60,000 nucleotides of DNA. It comes from Takakia lepidozioides (Eukaryota > Streptophyta > Takakiopsida > Takakiales > Takakiaceae). Both the position numbers and the translations under genes were made by a program. Shown here one piece after another: positions 30,686-42,600 of this stretch. The notes under the pieces were generated by a model. The model saw only the letters and a list, made by a program, of their open reading frames with translations. It had not been told where the DNA came from and did no database searches. The stretch spans positions 20,152,001 through 20,212,000 of the forward strand of contig CM060734.1 in NCBI GenBank assembly GCA_030704615.1. The letters run 5' to 3'. Every line of letters begins with the position of its first letter. Positions within the stretch are counted from its first letter, which is position 1.

Positions 30686-31759
30686 TCATCTCTGCCCTTC
30701 CCTGAGCTTCACCTGAGCCCCCTTGTTGCCTTGAGCACGTTGAGGTAGTGGTTGGCTAGGAGCACCACTACCCCGTGGCGTCTCCTTAGCAAATCCCACC
30801 ATGACCACTCGTTCCTCCACCATGTTGAGCTCTATCCGCTCTGCCAGCAAAAACACATTTGCTAAGGTGGGTTGGGCCGCTTGTAGGAGAGTTGCATCCC
30901 GCACCCTTCTCCTCAGCTCCTTGTCCAATATCCCATACCAGAATTGGACTGCCTGAGCTTCCGTAACCCCTTGGGTTACATTTATCAAGCGCCTCATGCG
31001 AGTGAAAGCCTCCCTCAAGCTCTTGGTCGGCTTCCGTTGGAACTCTTGCAAACTCCGCAACTTCTCTGTCCTCACCCCTTGGTAGTTCCCTCTCAACTCT
31101 TCGAAGAACTCCACAATAGGGTTGAAAACAGGCACGGGTACTAGTGCTGGTGCGGTAGTGGCTTGGGTGGACGTCGTAGCTACTGTACCACCAGTCCCAC
31201 TAGTCCCACTACTACTTGCTGAAGCTGCCGGTGCAGCGGCAGGTGTAGCCACTGCCCTCGTGGCTCTAGTGCCCCTAGTGATGGAGACATAGTCGGGTGA
31301 CCAGTACATCCTCCACTCCTCGATCTCAACCTCATGCCCCCGCCTGAACTCATGGTAATCATCCATAGGCGGCCCCTCAAGGTGCTGAAACAGCCCTTTC
31401 CATGCCATGAACGGCGTAAATAGTTGTGGATTGCGCATTTGCTGCAAATCACACCAACTATCAAACTCTTGGATAAAATCATCCAACTCGATGGTGCCCA
31501 CCGCCCCAGAGTACCTTCGTGGCCCCTTGGTAGCTCCATACATCTCCTCCATTGTGTCCCACAACAATGGCAAAGAAACAACTTGCACCGCCGGTATGAG
31601 TCCTCCTGATTCACAATCCAAATCAGAACCTTCCGTGGAAGACACAGGAGGTGAAGGTGGCCTAAACCGCACACCTCGTCTCGTGTACCCACTAGTATCG
31701 CTAGTGCTCGAACCGGCACTGTTCCCAACAACTAGTGGCACCTCCGTGTTGACACTCAA
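30686..31759 (-). CDS. Gag (capsid region) of the split methyltransferase gypsy element
   Basis: 357-residue frame reading leftward. It has an acidic start, then capsid-like FIQEFDSWCDL, FFEELRGNYQGV, LREAFTRMRRLINVTQG and QFWYGILDKELRRRVRDA, typical of retrotransposon gag. An Ala/Thr/Ser-rich linker lies in the middle. The true start codon is unclear: the frame opens at a TTG at 31759 and no good ATG precedes it. The stop at 30686-30688 interrupts what is otherwise one gag-pol frame. Confidence 0.7.
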   Translation of the reverse strand: MSVNTEVPLVVGNSAGSSTSDTSGYTRRGVRFRPPSPPVSSTEGSDLDCESGGLIPAVQVVSLPLLWDTMEEMYGATKGPRRYSGAVGTIELDDFIQEFDSWCDLQQMRNPQLFTPFMAWKGLFQHLEGPPMDDYHEFRRGHEVEIEEWRMYWSPDYVSITRGTRATRAVATPAAAPAASASSSGTSGTGGTVATTSTQATTAPALVPVPVFNPIVEFFEELRGNYQGVRTEKLRSLQEFQRKPTKSLREAFTRMRRLINVTQGVTEAQAVQFWYGILDKELRRRVRDATLLQAAQPTLANVFLLAERIELNMVEERVVMVGFAKETPRGSGAPSQPLPQRAQGNKGAQVKLREGQR

Positions 31760-33081
31760 CCGGTCATGAACATGTCCCTAACCCCCTCTCCACAAGGTAA
31801 CCAGGTACAGAACCTGTTGCGGTTTATGGTTTGGAATACTAAGTTCCTAACATAGCCTACACCTGTACCTGCATCCACCGCAAGCACTCCTATGGTTGGC
31901 TGGTCATCACCTCCAACCTCACCACAGGAGAAACAATGATGGTCTGGCTGGTCATCACCCCAGCCTCACCATCGACAGCATGCTCTAGGACTGGCCGGTG
32001 ATCAAATCCGGACCAATCACCTGTAAAAACAAGCGCCCACACAAAGCTAGCATGGCGCTCAGTCAAGCATGCAGGTATGGAAGGGATCCAAACACAAGAC
32101 ACGGATAAAGTCTGGATAAACTTGAGGATGAGCTGGCAACAGCTGATGACTTTATTAGGGGCTGTCTTATTCTAACAGCTAGTTTAGGATTAAATTAGGA
32201 TGGGTCTGGGTGATCTGGCTTCTTTCTATGGCTATGCTGGAAGGGCATCTGGTGGACCTATATGTAAGTGCCACGCGGCACTAGGATTAGATTATGACCT
32301 AATACTATTTAAGCCTCACTGCCGTGGTAGTGAGAGTGGTGGTTTTTGAATCTTACGCGAGTGTACGTTGGGTGTAACGGTGTACTTGAGTGTGTGGATG
32401 AAACTGCTTTGGAAGTTTGAGTCAGTCGTGTCCTCTTTGTGAGATTCCGTCTTCTCTGCCAGGCCCATCTATCGACTACATTCCCCAGATAGGATTAAGT
32501 CCGGTAGAGGAAGGGGAACAAACCCATAGTGCCGGAATCGGGCTTCACATGCGGTATGGGAGATATTGAATTTCAAGTACTTTTTGTCAATGGAAATTCA
32601 TGAAAAATAGCAAATTGTGTTTTTCTGGAACATGAAATGACTGTACAATATGTGCTGAACTTACCCTGTCAGGCCACAGTAGTAATAAGTAAATAAGGGT
32701 CCCAAATTCTGGTAGGGGCTACTCTTGAAGGTCAAAAAAAAGGGAGAAGATTGGAAGGGAATGGGGAGGGAGGGCACCAGTGTTGAAAGATGGGCGGCTT
32801 GGATGGCAATTTGGGTTACCTTGAGAGAGCAGCAGATCACAGAGACAACATTTTAGGGTTTTCTTTTTAAATGAAAAAGGAGGGAGATGAGATCTGCTGT
32901 GCTAGAGGGGGATGTGGAGTCGAACCTACAATCTTAAAATGGTGAGGCTGGTGAGGCTACGGAAAACAGGGAGGGAACGAGGGAGGAGGGAGGAAGGACG
33001 TTGAACAAATGTGTCGTGTATTGCGATTGTGAGGGTGGGTGGTTGAGGATTGTGGCAGAAGAGAGCGAGGAAGGGACGACC
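31760..33081. other. Non-coding region with LTR-like and dispersed-repeat sequence
   Basis: The right part of the split element (leader or LTR) should lie at 31760 to about 32100, but I find no primer site. 32150-32530 looks like other LTR-type sequence with no matching partner. 32535-32620 is a copy of a dispersed repeat (GGTATGGGAGATATTGAATT core) also seen at 50.9 and 53.5 kb. No gene is visible. Confidence 0.4.
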
Positions 33082-33479
33082 ATGGTGTCTATTGAGGTTG
33101 TTGAAGATGACGAGGTGGAGGAAGAGAAAATTGAACGGAGACAAGAACCCACATCCAGCTTCAAGCACGAGGAGGTTGGCAGCGAGCCAGAGGAGCTTTC
33201 CGGATATCCGTCGGTGCCCCTGAGTGATGCAACAGCTGTGACGCATGATAATGGTAGGGATGATCTCTTTGAGTCACCTTCGTTTGCCTGTTGACAGTGG
33301 AGCTGTGATCAGGCCCACTCTTGTGGCTCATCCACATACTAGGGGATTCTTGTGGGCCGCAATTTTCAATCAATAATTCATCGTCATTTCCAAAGAATTG
33401 ACGTTGCGAAAGGCGATTACAGAGAAGAGCTGCATCAAATCTATGCTGATAGTTGCCACATGTAGGTGTGTGTGTGTGT

Positions 33480-33538
<59 letters not shown>

Positions 33539-36191
33539 TCCCTGCTGATTTGGATGGCTAAAGAGATGGCCGATAAGCAATCAGATTATGTTTTCCAGCC
33601 AAGCGAGTTCAGATCAAGGCCTCCCGTACATTAGTAGCCGAATTCCAAGTAAATTATACTGACAAGCCGCTGCAAATGCAACAAGATCAACTCCCAAAAT
33701 AACCTTGGTAAATCACAGTATCAAAACCGGCCCAGGCAATGTAATTTATATGAAAGGAAGGAAGGAAGGCAAAGGGACGAGATTGGAAGGTGCTTGTCCG
33801 TGAATTGTGTCCAGGGATCCCCACTCAGTTTGGATGGAACTGACACACAAAAGAGAGCAGGAGGGGGGAGGGGGGAGGATATGGGCTCAATGCATGTACC
33901 TGCTTTTTGTGAACCATAATTTATTTTACCATGCATGTGACAGCATGTCCTTGACTCCTTGATGTTTGAGACTATCTCATGAATTCAGAAGGATGAATCA
34001 TCCTTCTGCTTCAAAGCTTCTGAAATATCTGAAGTATGTCAGTTAGCATTCGACACGGTGGTGTATGTTTGCATTAGTAGTTTCTTATTCAGATGTACAA
34101 CATCGCTCTCATGTGTACCAGCCTTCAGAGGTTCATTCAGAATATGGCACTCATTGCCAACCATCTAGTCACAGGGGATTTGGTGTTGGTCTGTTTATGT
34201 GGTGAGTGTCAATATGGAAAGGGTTCTGTTTGCATTACAGGACACGGTGGTGATGAACTGTCAGTGATATACAGTCTAGCAGGGCATGCACCATTTGGTG
34301 GAGACAATGCAACCTCTACAAGTATACAAGAGAATATCCATGCCAATGTTTGAGAAACTTATGAATTTAATATTTCTTGGAGACTTTCATTTTCAGTAGT
34401 AGTGGAGGATGTGGCTAACTTAATTCATATTAAATCTCAGAGACTGGGCTACCTGCCAAATCAAAGAAGAAAGGAGAGGTGAATGGAGGCAGTAACGGTG
34501 AGGGAGATGGATGGGAAACTGCAAGTGAGGGTGATGACAGAGATGGTGCTGTTGATGAGAAAAGCTACAATGATGAAAGTCAAGATGACAGTGACAATGA
34601 AAATATAGCAACAACGTTGGGTGATACACAGGAGGATTTCGAAGACGCTTTGACAGAGGAAGAGCTGTGTTTGGTAAGTTTAATTTGGGTAACTATCTAT
34701 ACAGAGAGTGTTGGCCTCTTTCCAGTTTGCGCCATGGTAAAGATTTTACTGGAAGTACTTGTGGGTGACAGAATGAACTGGAGTTCCAAAGATAGGTCCC
34801 ATTGCAGTCTTCAGCAGTGCCCCCCCCCCCCCAACTCCCCCACCACTTTCTCTCCTTTCCTGCCCCATTCAAAGTGGGGACGGGTATGGTGCCAAGACTG
34901 CACCAGTCATGGTTTAACAAGCTTCTATCTCAACCTGCCATGAAATGCTAATAGTGTTCCCAGGTCAGGACCTCTGTAGTTTTTACACAGGGGTGTCAAA
35001 GTACGTGGAGGCTATGGGTTGCTATGCAAATGCGTTGGAGAGTGCACGAGACCATCCAGTTGCAAATGAGAAATATGCCATGTGTCACTCCAATTGTGCT
35101 ATGTGCCTACTCCAACTGGTAATGGTTCCCTCATCCCCCAAAGAAGTCCTCTATTAGGAAGGAATCCAGTGATATCCCTTGTAATTTCTCACTTCAATTT
35201 TTTCAAACTCACATAGGGTGATTGACAACTTCTTTTCGGCAAGCACTTGTCCAACCACTTTGTAAAAGCAAGTACATCCCACATAGGTAGCACATGAATT
35301 CACTGAGCCATGGAGCTGGTGATTGTTCTGAGACATGATTTGTGAATCCAACCTTCCAATACCTGATACTTTAGCGGGGTAAACTTGCAGCGGTTTCAGC
35401 TGATGAGTCTAAGGTGGGTTGGATGCAAAACTCTGCAGAGACAATATGCTGAAGCAGTGAAAGAGAGCACGGAAGCACTGAATTTGGATCCGAACTACGT
35501 GAAGGCACTTATGAGACGTGCACAGGCACAGGAGAACCTTGATAAACTTGAGGATGCCATTGCAGGTATGACTTGCACTATCCAGGTGCTTAGAAAGAGG
35601 CATCAAATATGAAGTGGAAGGGTAGGATTTGTGATAGACATACAGATTGACCAAGTGGGAAAGAGTGAGATGATGCAGAAGACCTCATTACTGTCGTTGA
35701 AAGTGTCCTTGTAGTTGACCTTTGATTTGCCATGTGCTTTTTTATGCCTACAGTTGACAGGTTTTTGGTTCAAAATAATGTCCCGATTCTTGTGCAGATT
35801 TGAACAAGGTGCTGGAGATAGACCCTGGAAACAGACAGGCCCGGGACACCATTCAGCGACTGGAGCCTATAGTTGCCGAAAAAAGAGAGAAAATGAAGGA
35901 GGAAATGATTGGTAAGTCACTTACTGCTGACATGTACGTGTATGTATGTGCATTCATCTGCAGATATATGATGTGTGTACTTGTGGACATGAATAGCCTT
36001 GGATGCACAGTCTTTGGGGCAATTATTGACAACTTTAAACAAGTAGTGATCTGCTTCCTGGATTTCTGTGAGCAGGAAAACTAAAGGAGCTAGGAAACTC
36101 CATATTGGGCCGCTTTGGGATGAGTGTTGATAATTTCAAGACTGTCCAAGACCCCAACACGGGTGCATACTCCATTTCCTTCCAGAAGTAA
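33082..36191 (+). CDS. TTC1: TTC1-like tetratricopeptide repeat protein (multi-exon)
   Basis: Host gene. Exon 1 begins at the ATG at 33082 (MVSIEVVEDDEVEEEK, acidic) and ends at about 33252. Exon 2, about 34440-34672, is acidic (DTQEDFEDALTEEELC). The TPR exons are about 34990-35118 (VSKYVEAMGCYANAL, ANEKYAMCHSNCAMC), about 35435-35565 (YAEAVKESTEALNLDPNYVKALMRRAQ) and 35798-35911 (DLNKVLEIDPGNRQAR). The last exon, about 36077-36191, has GKLKELGNSILGRFGMSVDNF and GAYSISFQK, the conserved TTC1 C-terminus. TPR proteins of this group bind Hsp90-type chaperones or G proteins. The KEGN-type helix expected before VSKYVEAM was not found, so one small exon is missed or lost. The exon 1 assignment is tentative. 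Confidence 0.75.
33464..33537. repeat. (TG)n(GA)n microsatellite
   Basis: A run of TG repeats followed by about 25 GA units within the first intron of the TTC1 gene. Confidence 0.95.
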
Positions 36192-36453
36192 CAACTGTAG
36201 AGCATTCATACAGACAAGAAAGTGCGCAGATCAAGCAACCTCTGGATGGTTCTTGGTCTGATGGTTAACTTGTGGTTCTGACAATAGAGGGCCTGGCCTC
36301 TTAATAGACCGTGACTTTCCATGTAAGCTATAGCTACCACGAAGGTCTTGCCGCACTTGTGAGATGATGAAATATGTTGTCAGTAGAGTAGTAAAGGTAT
36401 GCGCTGATTCTCTCCTTTTGAAGAAACTAAGCTCTGTTCTTCTTCATAGTAAT
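36192..36453. other. 3' flank of TTC1
   Basis: Non-coding; holds the TTC1 3' UTR and the insertion boundary of the LINE copy at about 36454. Nothing else recognised. Confidence 0.4.
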
Positions 36454-38129
36454 AGTTATGGTGGAAAGTGCACGCTATGACAAAAGAATGGTCTATGTTT
36501 GCTTCGTGGACTTTCACAAAGCCTTTGATTCAGTTCCTCGGGACCTTCTCTTCCAACGGCTCCATAGAGTGGAAGTCCCTCCAGACATCCTTTGTGCCAT
36601 CTCTTCTATGTATGAGATTGTCACTGGCATGGTCAACGTCGCTGGTGAATTCTCAGCCGAGATCCACAGCAACATTGGAGTCAAACAGGGCTGCCCCCTT
36701 TCACCTACCCTGTTCGGGATCTACATTGACGCCTTGGAGAATTACATATCAAAAAACCATGGGGTTGGGGTCCCATTGGATGGGGGACCAACCCAATCAG
36801 ATCTCCTCTATGCTGATGATGTTGCCCTTTTGGCACAATCCCCGGTCTTTCTGCAACGCCATCTCAAAATTTTGGAACAGTTCTGCAAAGACTATGGGAT
36901 GCAGGTCAATCTTAGCAAGACCAAGATCATGGTCTTCAATGGCCAGGCTGATCGTAGATTCATCTTCAACCAGCAGGAAATTGAGATTGTGAAATCATAC
37001 CGGTACCTAGGTCTGGTTATCCACTCCCCCAAGTTTCACTTTGCAGCCACTGCCTTGGACAGGTTGACTAAAGGTAAGGCGGCCTCCGTCCGCCTTCAGG
37101 CCAAATGCAAGCAAATACATCTGCGGCATCACCCGACCAAAAAGTGGCTGTTTGACACCGTCGTCAGCCCTGCTACCATCTATGGTTGTGAGTTCTGGGC
37201 ACCTGGTGTCCCTGTCTCCTGGTGGGAAAAGAATTTGGAACCATTACAGTCATCTTTTCTCCAAGCAATGCTTGGCGCCAGGAGCACAACTCCATCTCAG
37301 ATCCTAGGTGCAGAGTTCGCATGTGTACCATTGCAATCCGAGGCCCTCTTCAGGCTTACAATCTTTCTCCATAGATTGCAGGCCCTTCCACCCAAAGGGC
37401 TAGTGGCAAGGGCCCTCACAACATCTATGAGGCTCAAAGCTGCAGGTTTCAGGAACTCCTGGTATGCTCGAGTGGACAGTTTATTTCAACATAACGGACT
37501 TTCTACTGCTATCCTATTACCAATGAACCCAGATGAGGTGGACATCACATCCAGACATGACCGCAACAGACTCATTCGGAGAGAGCTTATGGAATTACAT
37601 GTCAAGAGAACTTGGATGCTACCCAATCTCACGACAAAGCTCCACTTCTATCGAGAGACATTCTTGGTGCTCCGCGATGATAGAATCTTGAGACCAAATT
37701 ACCTTTCAGCACCCTTATCTCCTTCCCTCTTGAGGGCATTGGGGCGGTTCAGGGTGGGTTCCCACAACCTACGGATAGAGACTGTCAGATGGGAAAACCT
37801 GCAACGGGAGGACCGCCTATGTCCAGCTTGCATAGTGCGCAGCAAGGAAATTGAAACTGAAGAACACTTCTTCTTCTACTGCCCTCTATACTACGAGATC
37901 CGTGGGAGATTACACTGTTTATTCAGTGGAACCCAAACTCTCACTGATGTCTTTCACTATGAGGATCAAAAATGCGTGGCAGCCTACCTACACGAGGCCT
38001 TCACCCTTAGACAATCGCTAGAACATTAATTGTGGTTTCTGGATCTGTTCCTCTCTCATGTTTTCTTCCATTTTGTCCCATAAGCTCTACGAGCTTTCCG
38101 CGGACGTTATAAAGCACCATTTCATTTCT
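36454..38129 (+). mobile_element. LINE copy 1 (5' truncated non-LTR retrotransposon, RT ORF)
   Basis: An open frame from 36458 to 38029 encodes a LINE RT. Motifs are VDFHKAFDSVPRDLL, GVKQGCPLSPTLFGIYIDAL, the catalytic YADDVALLA (about 36812) and LSKTKIMVFN, followed by a thumb region. A C-terminal Cys/His motif (CPACIVRSKEIETEEHFFFYC) closes it. N-terminal endonuclease and ORF1 are missing. The about 100-bp 3' UTR ends in TATAAAGCACCATTTCATTTC, a short (CATTT)n tail. Similarity to LINE copy 2 starts abruptly at 36454, marking the truncation point. The frame is intact. Confidence 0.9.
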
Positions 38130-38338
38130 CTGCTGCCCTCTACATTGTATGCAATACTAGGGACTGATTTGTTGTTTTGGTGTACACTGTTGCACAACTG
38201 TCGTTAGTGCATTCAATTGGTAATCTGAAACTGGATTAGCAACAGTATTGCACTCGGCTGTTCATTGCATCCTTGTGAAGGCTTGAGTTCTGGAGTCTTG
38301 TAATTTAATTGACATCAGCATGACTCGGTTGTCTGCAG
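38130..38338. other. Intron-like sequence before the P450 exon
   Basis: T-rich non-coding stretch ending in the acceptor GTTGTCTGCAG. It looks like the last intron of a P450 gene, the rest of which is not in the window. Confidence 0.5.
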
Positions 38339-38770
38339 GTTGGAATGGTGTTGAATGAATCTATGCGGCTTTACCCTCCAGTTCCACATCTGACTCGGCA
38401 GGCCGCAAAAGACCTTTGGTTGGGCAATCTGCTCATCCCAAAAGGACTTACTCTTATCACCAACCAAGTCCAAATGCATCACGATCCACAGCTGTGGGGT
38501 GAGGATGCCCTTGAATTCAAGCCTGAGCGTTTTGCAGGAGGAATATCCAAAGCATCCAAGGTTGTGGGGGCGTTCATTCCCTTCTCAAGTGAGCCCCGCA
38601 ATTGTGTGGGCCAGAACTTTGCAGTAATGGAGGCCAAAGTGCTGCTAGCTATGATGGTACAGCGATTCTCTTTTCGCCTCTCTCCTTCTTACCGGCATGC
38701 CCCGCATGCTATGGTTACACTCACACCCGACTATGGGATGCCACTTATTGTGGAGCGACTGCAATCGTAA
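38339..38770 (+). pseudogene. Cytochrome P450, last exon only
   Basis: The exon encodes the C-terminal about 143 residues of a plant-type P450: ExxR motif in LNESMRLYPPVPHLTR, the PERF motif in FKPERFAGG, and the heme-binding loop PFSSEPRNCVGQNFA with the ligand Cys. The conserved Gly of FxxGxRxC is Glu here. Style (LYPP, GNLLIPKGL, GQNFAVMEAK) suggests the CYP72 clan; I cannot name a family. The upstream neighbour is a LINE and then TTC1, with no other P450 exons, so the gene is a fragment unless its 5' exons lie far away. Confidence 0.7.
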
Positions 38771-39650
38771 GTAAACCTCCTACAATGTCATGCATCAAGC
38801 TGAAGAACAACTCGCTATTCACCACTAACTCCGATGAGAAGGCTTGGAAGAACTACAGTCTGTAGCTTCATGAATTACATGTCATCAGTGTTTAGTCAAT
38901 TGACTTTCCTGATGAGTAGCAAGCCATCAGGCACAAATGTTTGAAGAAGTATGTTACATTCAAAACTGTTATTTAGTATAAGCGCCATACTCTGCTCCAC
39001 TTTGTGATCTCTTTGTTTTCTTTGGTCATATAACCCTACTCAACATTTGTGTGTATTCTGATTGGTCTTTATCTCTTGGAACTTACCCCTGCCAGGGTGC
39101 ACCGAGTGAAACACAGCCTGAAGCATAAAATAAAAATTCAAATTTTTTCATAACAGAAAATCCTTGCCCGAGGATGTTTTGACGACAATTTTCTGCCCTA
39201 TTTGAACCCGTCTATAATATACATCTTTCTCCTCACATCACAACAAGGTTTGCCATGCAGTCTTCAATCTGAACAGATCAGAGAGAGTGGTGGGGGGTAA
39301 TACATCACCTCCCAGCATCCATGTAACATCAGATGTAGTAACCTTAAGCCATCCATTGAACCTTGGGAATAGTACAGCTCAGTGGGTGCTTACCATAATT
39401 CACTGGAGAGGTCAATGTTAACTCGATGTTAACGACTATCAGTTCCACCTAAGGTGCAAAATAATGTGGTATGACCACCTTGAGGCTTGGAACAGAGCTA
39501 CGAAGATGCTTCAACCTTGTTATTTGACCAAATGTGAAGAGTGGGACTCCTCACACTTGGAATCAATCAATCAATTTCCTACGCCTAACCACATACTATG
39601 GTCTCCAGTCTCGAAATATCAAACCCAGCACGGTTTGAACATTGAAGTAT
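38771..39650. other. Intergenic between P450 exon and AP-3 beta
   Basis: Convergent 3' ends with AT-rich sequence. An AATAAAA at about 39128 may be a poly(A) signal. No gene is recognised. Confidence 0.4.
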
Positions 39651-42600
39651 TCAGTCATAGGAGCTCAAGGCTGTGTCTAGCTGTTTGAGCAAGTTTAGCC
39701 CAAAGATGGTGTCTTCACAATTCACTTTGATGAGGATAGGGATCTCCTCCTTGTTGTCATCAGCATCAATGAGAGCAACTGAAATAAGACACATTAATGA
39801 CCCTGTCAAAGTCTCACCTGCAAAACGCAAACATAACCCCATTGGATCAGCAATTGGAAGAGTCACACAGACGACCGCAACATGGGAGCTACTCAAAATG
39901 CCGGCCGCTATACGTCGTGATACAAGTAATATTCTATCTTCTTCCATGGAGTTGCTGGAACTCGGAACCTCTGCAAGAGGTCTTCTCAAAAAGCACCTGT
40001 TCAACAAGCCACAGCATTGCATCAGAAGCAATTTCATTCAGTGGATTGAGGACGAACTTTAGAAACTCCTAGCCCTAGAGCCTCTAGAGCCACCAAATGC
40101 CTGGAACTGAAGAAGGTTCTAAAACAGCTGTATTACTATCTCTACGTGAGCTCTAAGGACTGGATCTGTGTATAGTGACACTGATATACATAGGCCTAAG
40201 CTGACAACCCGTAGGCAACCCTCTCTTGACAAAGCCCTATGGGGACAAGCCAAAATTTTAGGGAAGATACGAAGTAAATTGTTTGCTGCAGTGGGTTATA
40301 ACCTCACACTCACCTGCGGGAAGATTCATGCATCCCCGAGATGCGCAATTCAGCAGATGCAAAGGTCTCCGAATTCATTGATATTGGTCGGAGGAGAGCT
40401 CCTACTTCTGGCAAAAGCTTGACGAAAAAGGACGACTTGTCACAAACCACCGCAAGCCTGATGGGCGTCAATTGATGCCGGAAATCGACATGAAGGTTTG
40501 CCTCGGTCATGCTTCCAGGTGCTAAATCGGAGATCTCCTGTAGAGGAATCACCATCCGACTGTCTGTACTTGCTCCTGCCTGCAACCTGCACCCCGACCC
40601 AACCAAGTTGACTCATCTTAATGATGCCATTACTGTTTAACTAGTTCAACATTGACCTTTGAACTCATAGCGCTTCTCAAAACAAGACGATGAACAAAAA
40701 GTGAAAAAACAAAGAGGGGTATGAAACTTGACTCACGGGTAGGCAGCTCCAGCACCAGCATCAGCTGATCCAGCAGGTCCGGAACTCTCAGCAGCCCTGA
40801 CAGTTATCCGCGACACAGTTTCTGCTGACCTATTATGTACATACAGTCGTGCACACACCATGCTTTGTGAATAAATTGAGACTGTACGAGCAAAGCTATA
40901 TTTCACCTCTAAACCCCCTCCATTGGTAAAATCAAGAAGGGTTCGTATCTTTGGCGCCACATTGATTGGTCCCAAGGAGAGAGTGGCATAGTTTGAAATG
41001 CTCTCAGAGAAATCAGCTGTTGTGGCTTCCGCTCTCTCTGTTTCTGGAGCTCCTAACCATGACTCTAGATCAGTTCCCGAGGTCAATTGCCCAATGGAGA
41101 TCTCGCCTTTTTGATGATTCTCATTCTGTAACTGTGTATTGAACTTCTTGCCGGGGGTATCCAGATCAAGTGAAATCAACGGGGGGAGATGACTATCACT
41201 GTGCCTCTCTCTTGCATTGGTTACCCCTCCTTTCCCACGATGACCACCTCTCTGAGGACTTCCAGGCCGGCTAGACCGATCACTTGATCCTGATGAGGGC
41301 TCTTGTTGTGATTGATGACTCTCTTCCACCTCACTCAAGCTCTCTTCACTCCCAATCATGCGGACCTCACCACCTTCCTTATCAGTGAAACTGTTGCTAT
41401 CCTCACCTGTGGTTCCCAGACTCCCTGATGTTCCATCTGATCCCACTTCATCTGGTTCGCTCCCAGTGTAGTCACTGTTACCTGGTGGCCGCCCACCCAT
41501 GTCACGTTGTCCTCTATGCCATTTGTTCCTATTCCAAGATGGAACATCCCTAGGAGCATCTGCAGGATCTAAGTCCAAGGAGAGATTGATGCTATGGGAA
41601 GAGGGGAGGGGCCTATAGCCCGGTGCCGTGTGCTGGACAATATGAGACATTGAACCTGGCAGAAAAGCTGATCGGTCAGGTGCAAGCGATGGCAAAATGG
41701 GGGGTAGTTTTGGAACCAGCAAAATTTGGTCAGCTAGCTTGGCAAGGACCTTTGTATGTGTGTCATCCCTCACACGGGAATCCACAGATGTCCTTGGCAA
41801 GGCTTCCCCATTGCCAGTAATACAATCTTCAGGCTTCGGTTTTGACACCAAATCAGCCAAGGTATCACCCAACTCCAACACCTGCAGTCTCTCTGTTAAG
41901 TCAGAGGAAGTTTCCTTTTGTTTCTCTGAGAAGCCAGGTCTTAAAATTGAGACCAGTAGTCGCCGAAGCATGCGAGCACGGTCACGTACATCATTGTTGA
42001 CATCTTGACTTCCTAAGTTAAGAGTATAATCAAGTACCAGTGCTGCTGTCCTTCCCAATAGAGATTCTGAGGTTCCGTAGGATCGGAGCACCACCTGCAA
42101 ACAAGAAGGGGTTGTGAAGAAACATTACTGAATTTGTGCGCATCCAGTGATGCACATGCCCAAGACTGCAACCTTTCAAGTTACTCTTTTGAGAAACAAT
42201 AGGCACAATCTGAGTCATCAACATCAAGATCAAGTATCAATGTCCATCTAATTTGAAAACATATTTTGTGGCGGAGGAAGAGCTGCTCTGACTGATTGCT
42301 TCTGTGTATTCTTCTCACCTCACCCTAGTCCATACTGGAGCTGTATCTGTTTGTTCCCAAGAGAAAAGAATCACATCTCCTCTCTACGATAAATACAGGC
42401 CAGCCGAAGCCAGGAAAATTAGATCTTCAAATGTGGGTATTACCTGGTGAGGGTGCATAAGGGCTTTACAAGCCTAGTGCCTGATGAGGGGGCATGAGGA
42501 TCAAACACGAAAGTAAACACTAATTAAAAAAGCTACAACAGGATTAAATCCCACAAACACCAACAAATAGTCTGTAGGATAGCCTTTAAACTGAATACAG

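Noticed and set aside
30686-30688. TGA between gag and nucleocapsid as programmed readthrough
   Set aside because: It lies before the zinc knuckles rather than at a gag-pol border, and other stops in the family are clearly mutational. A CGA or TGG to TGA mutation is simpler.
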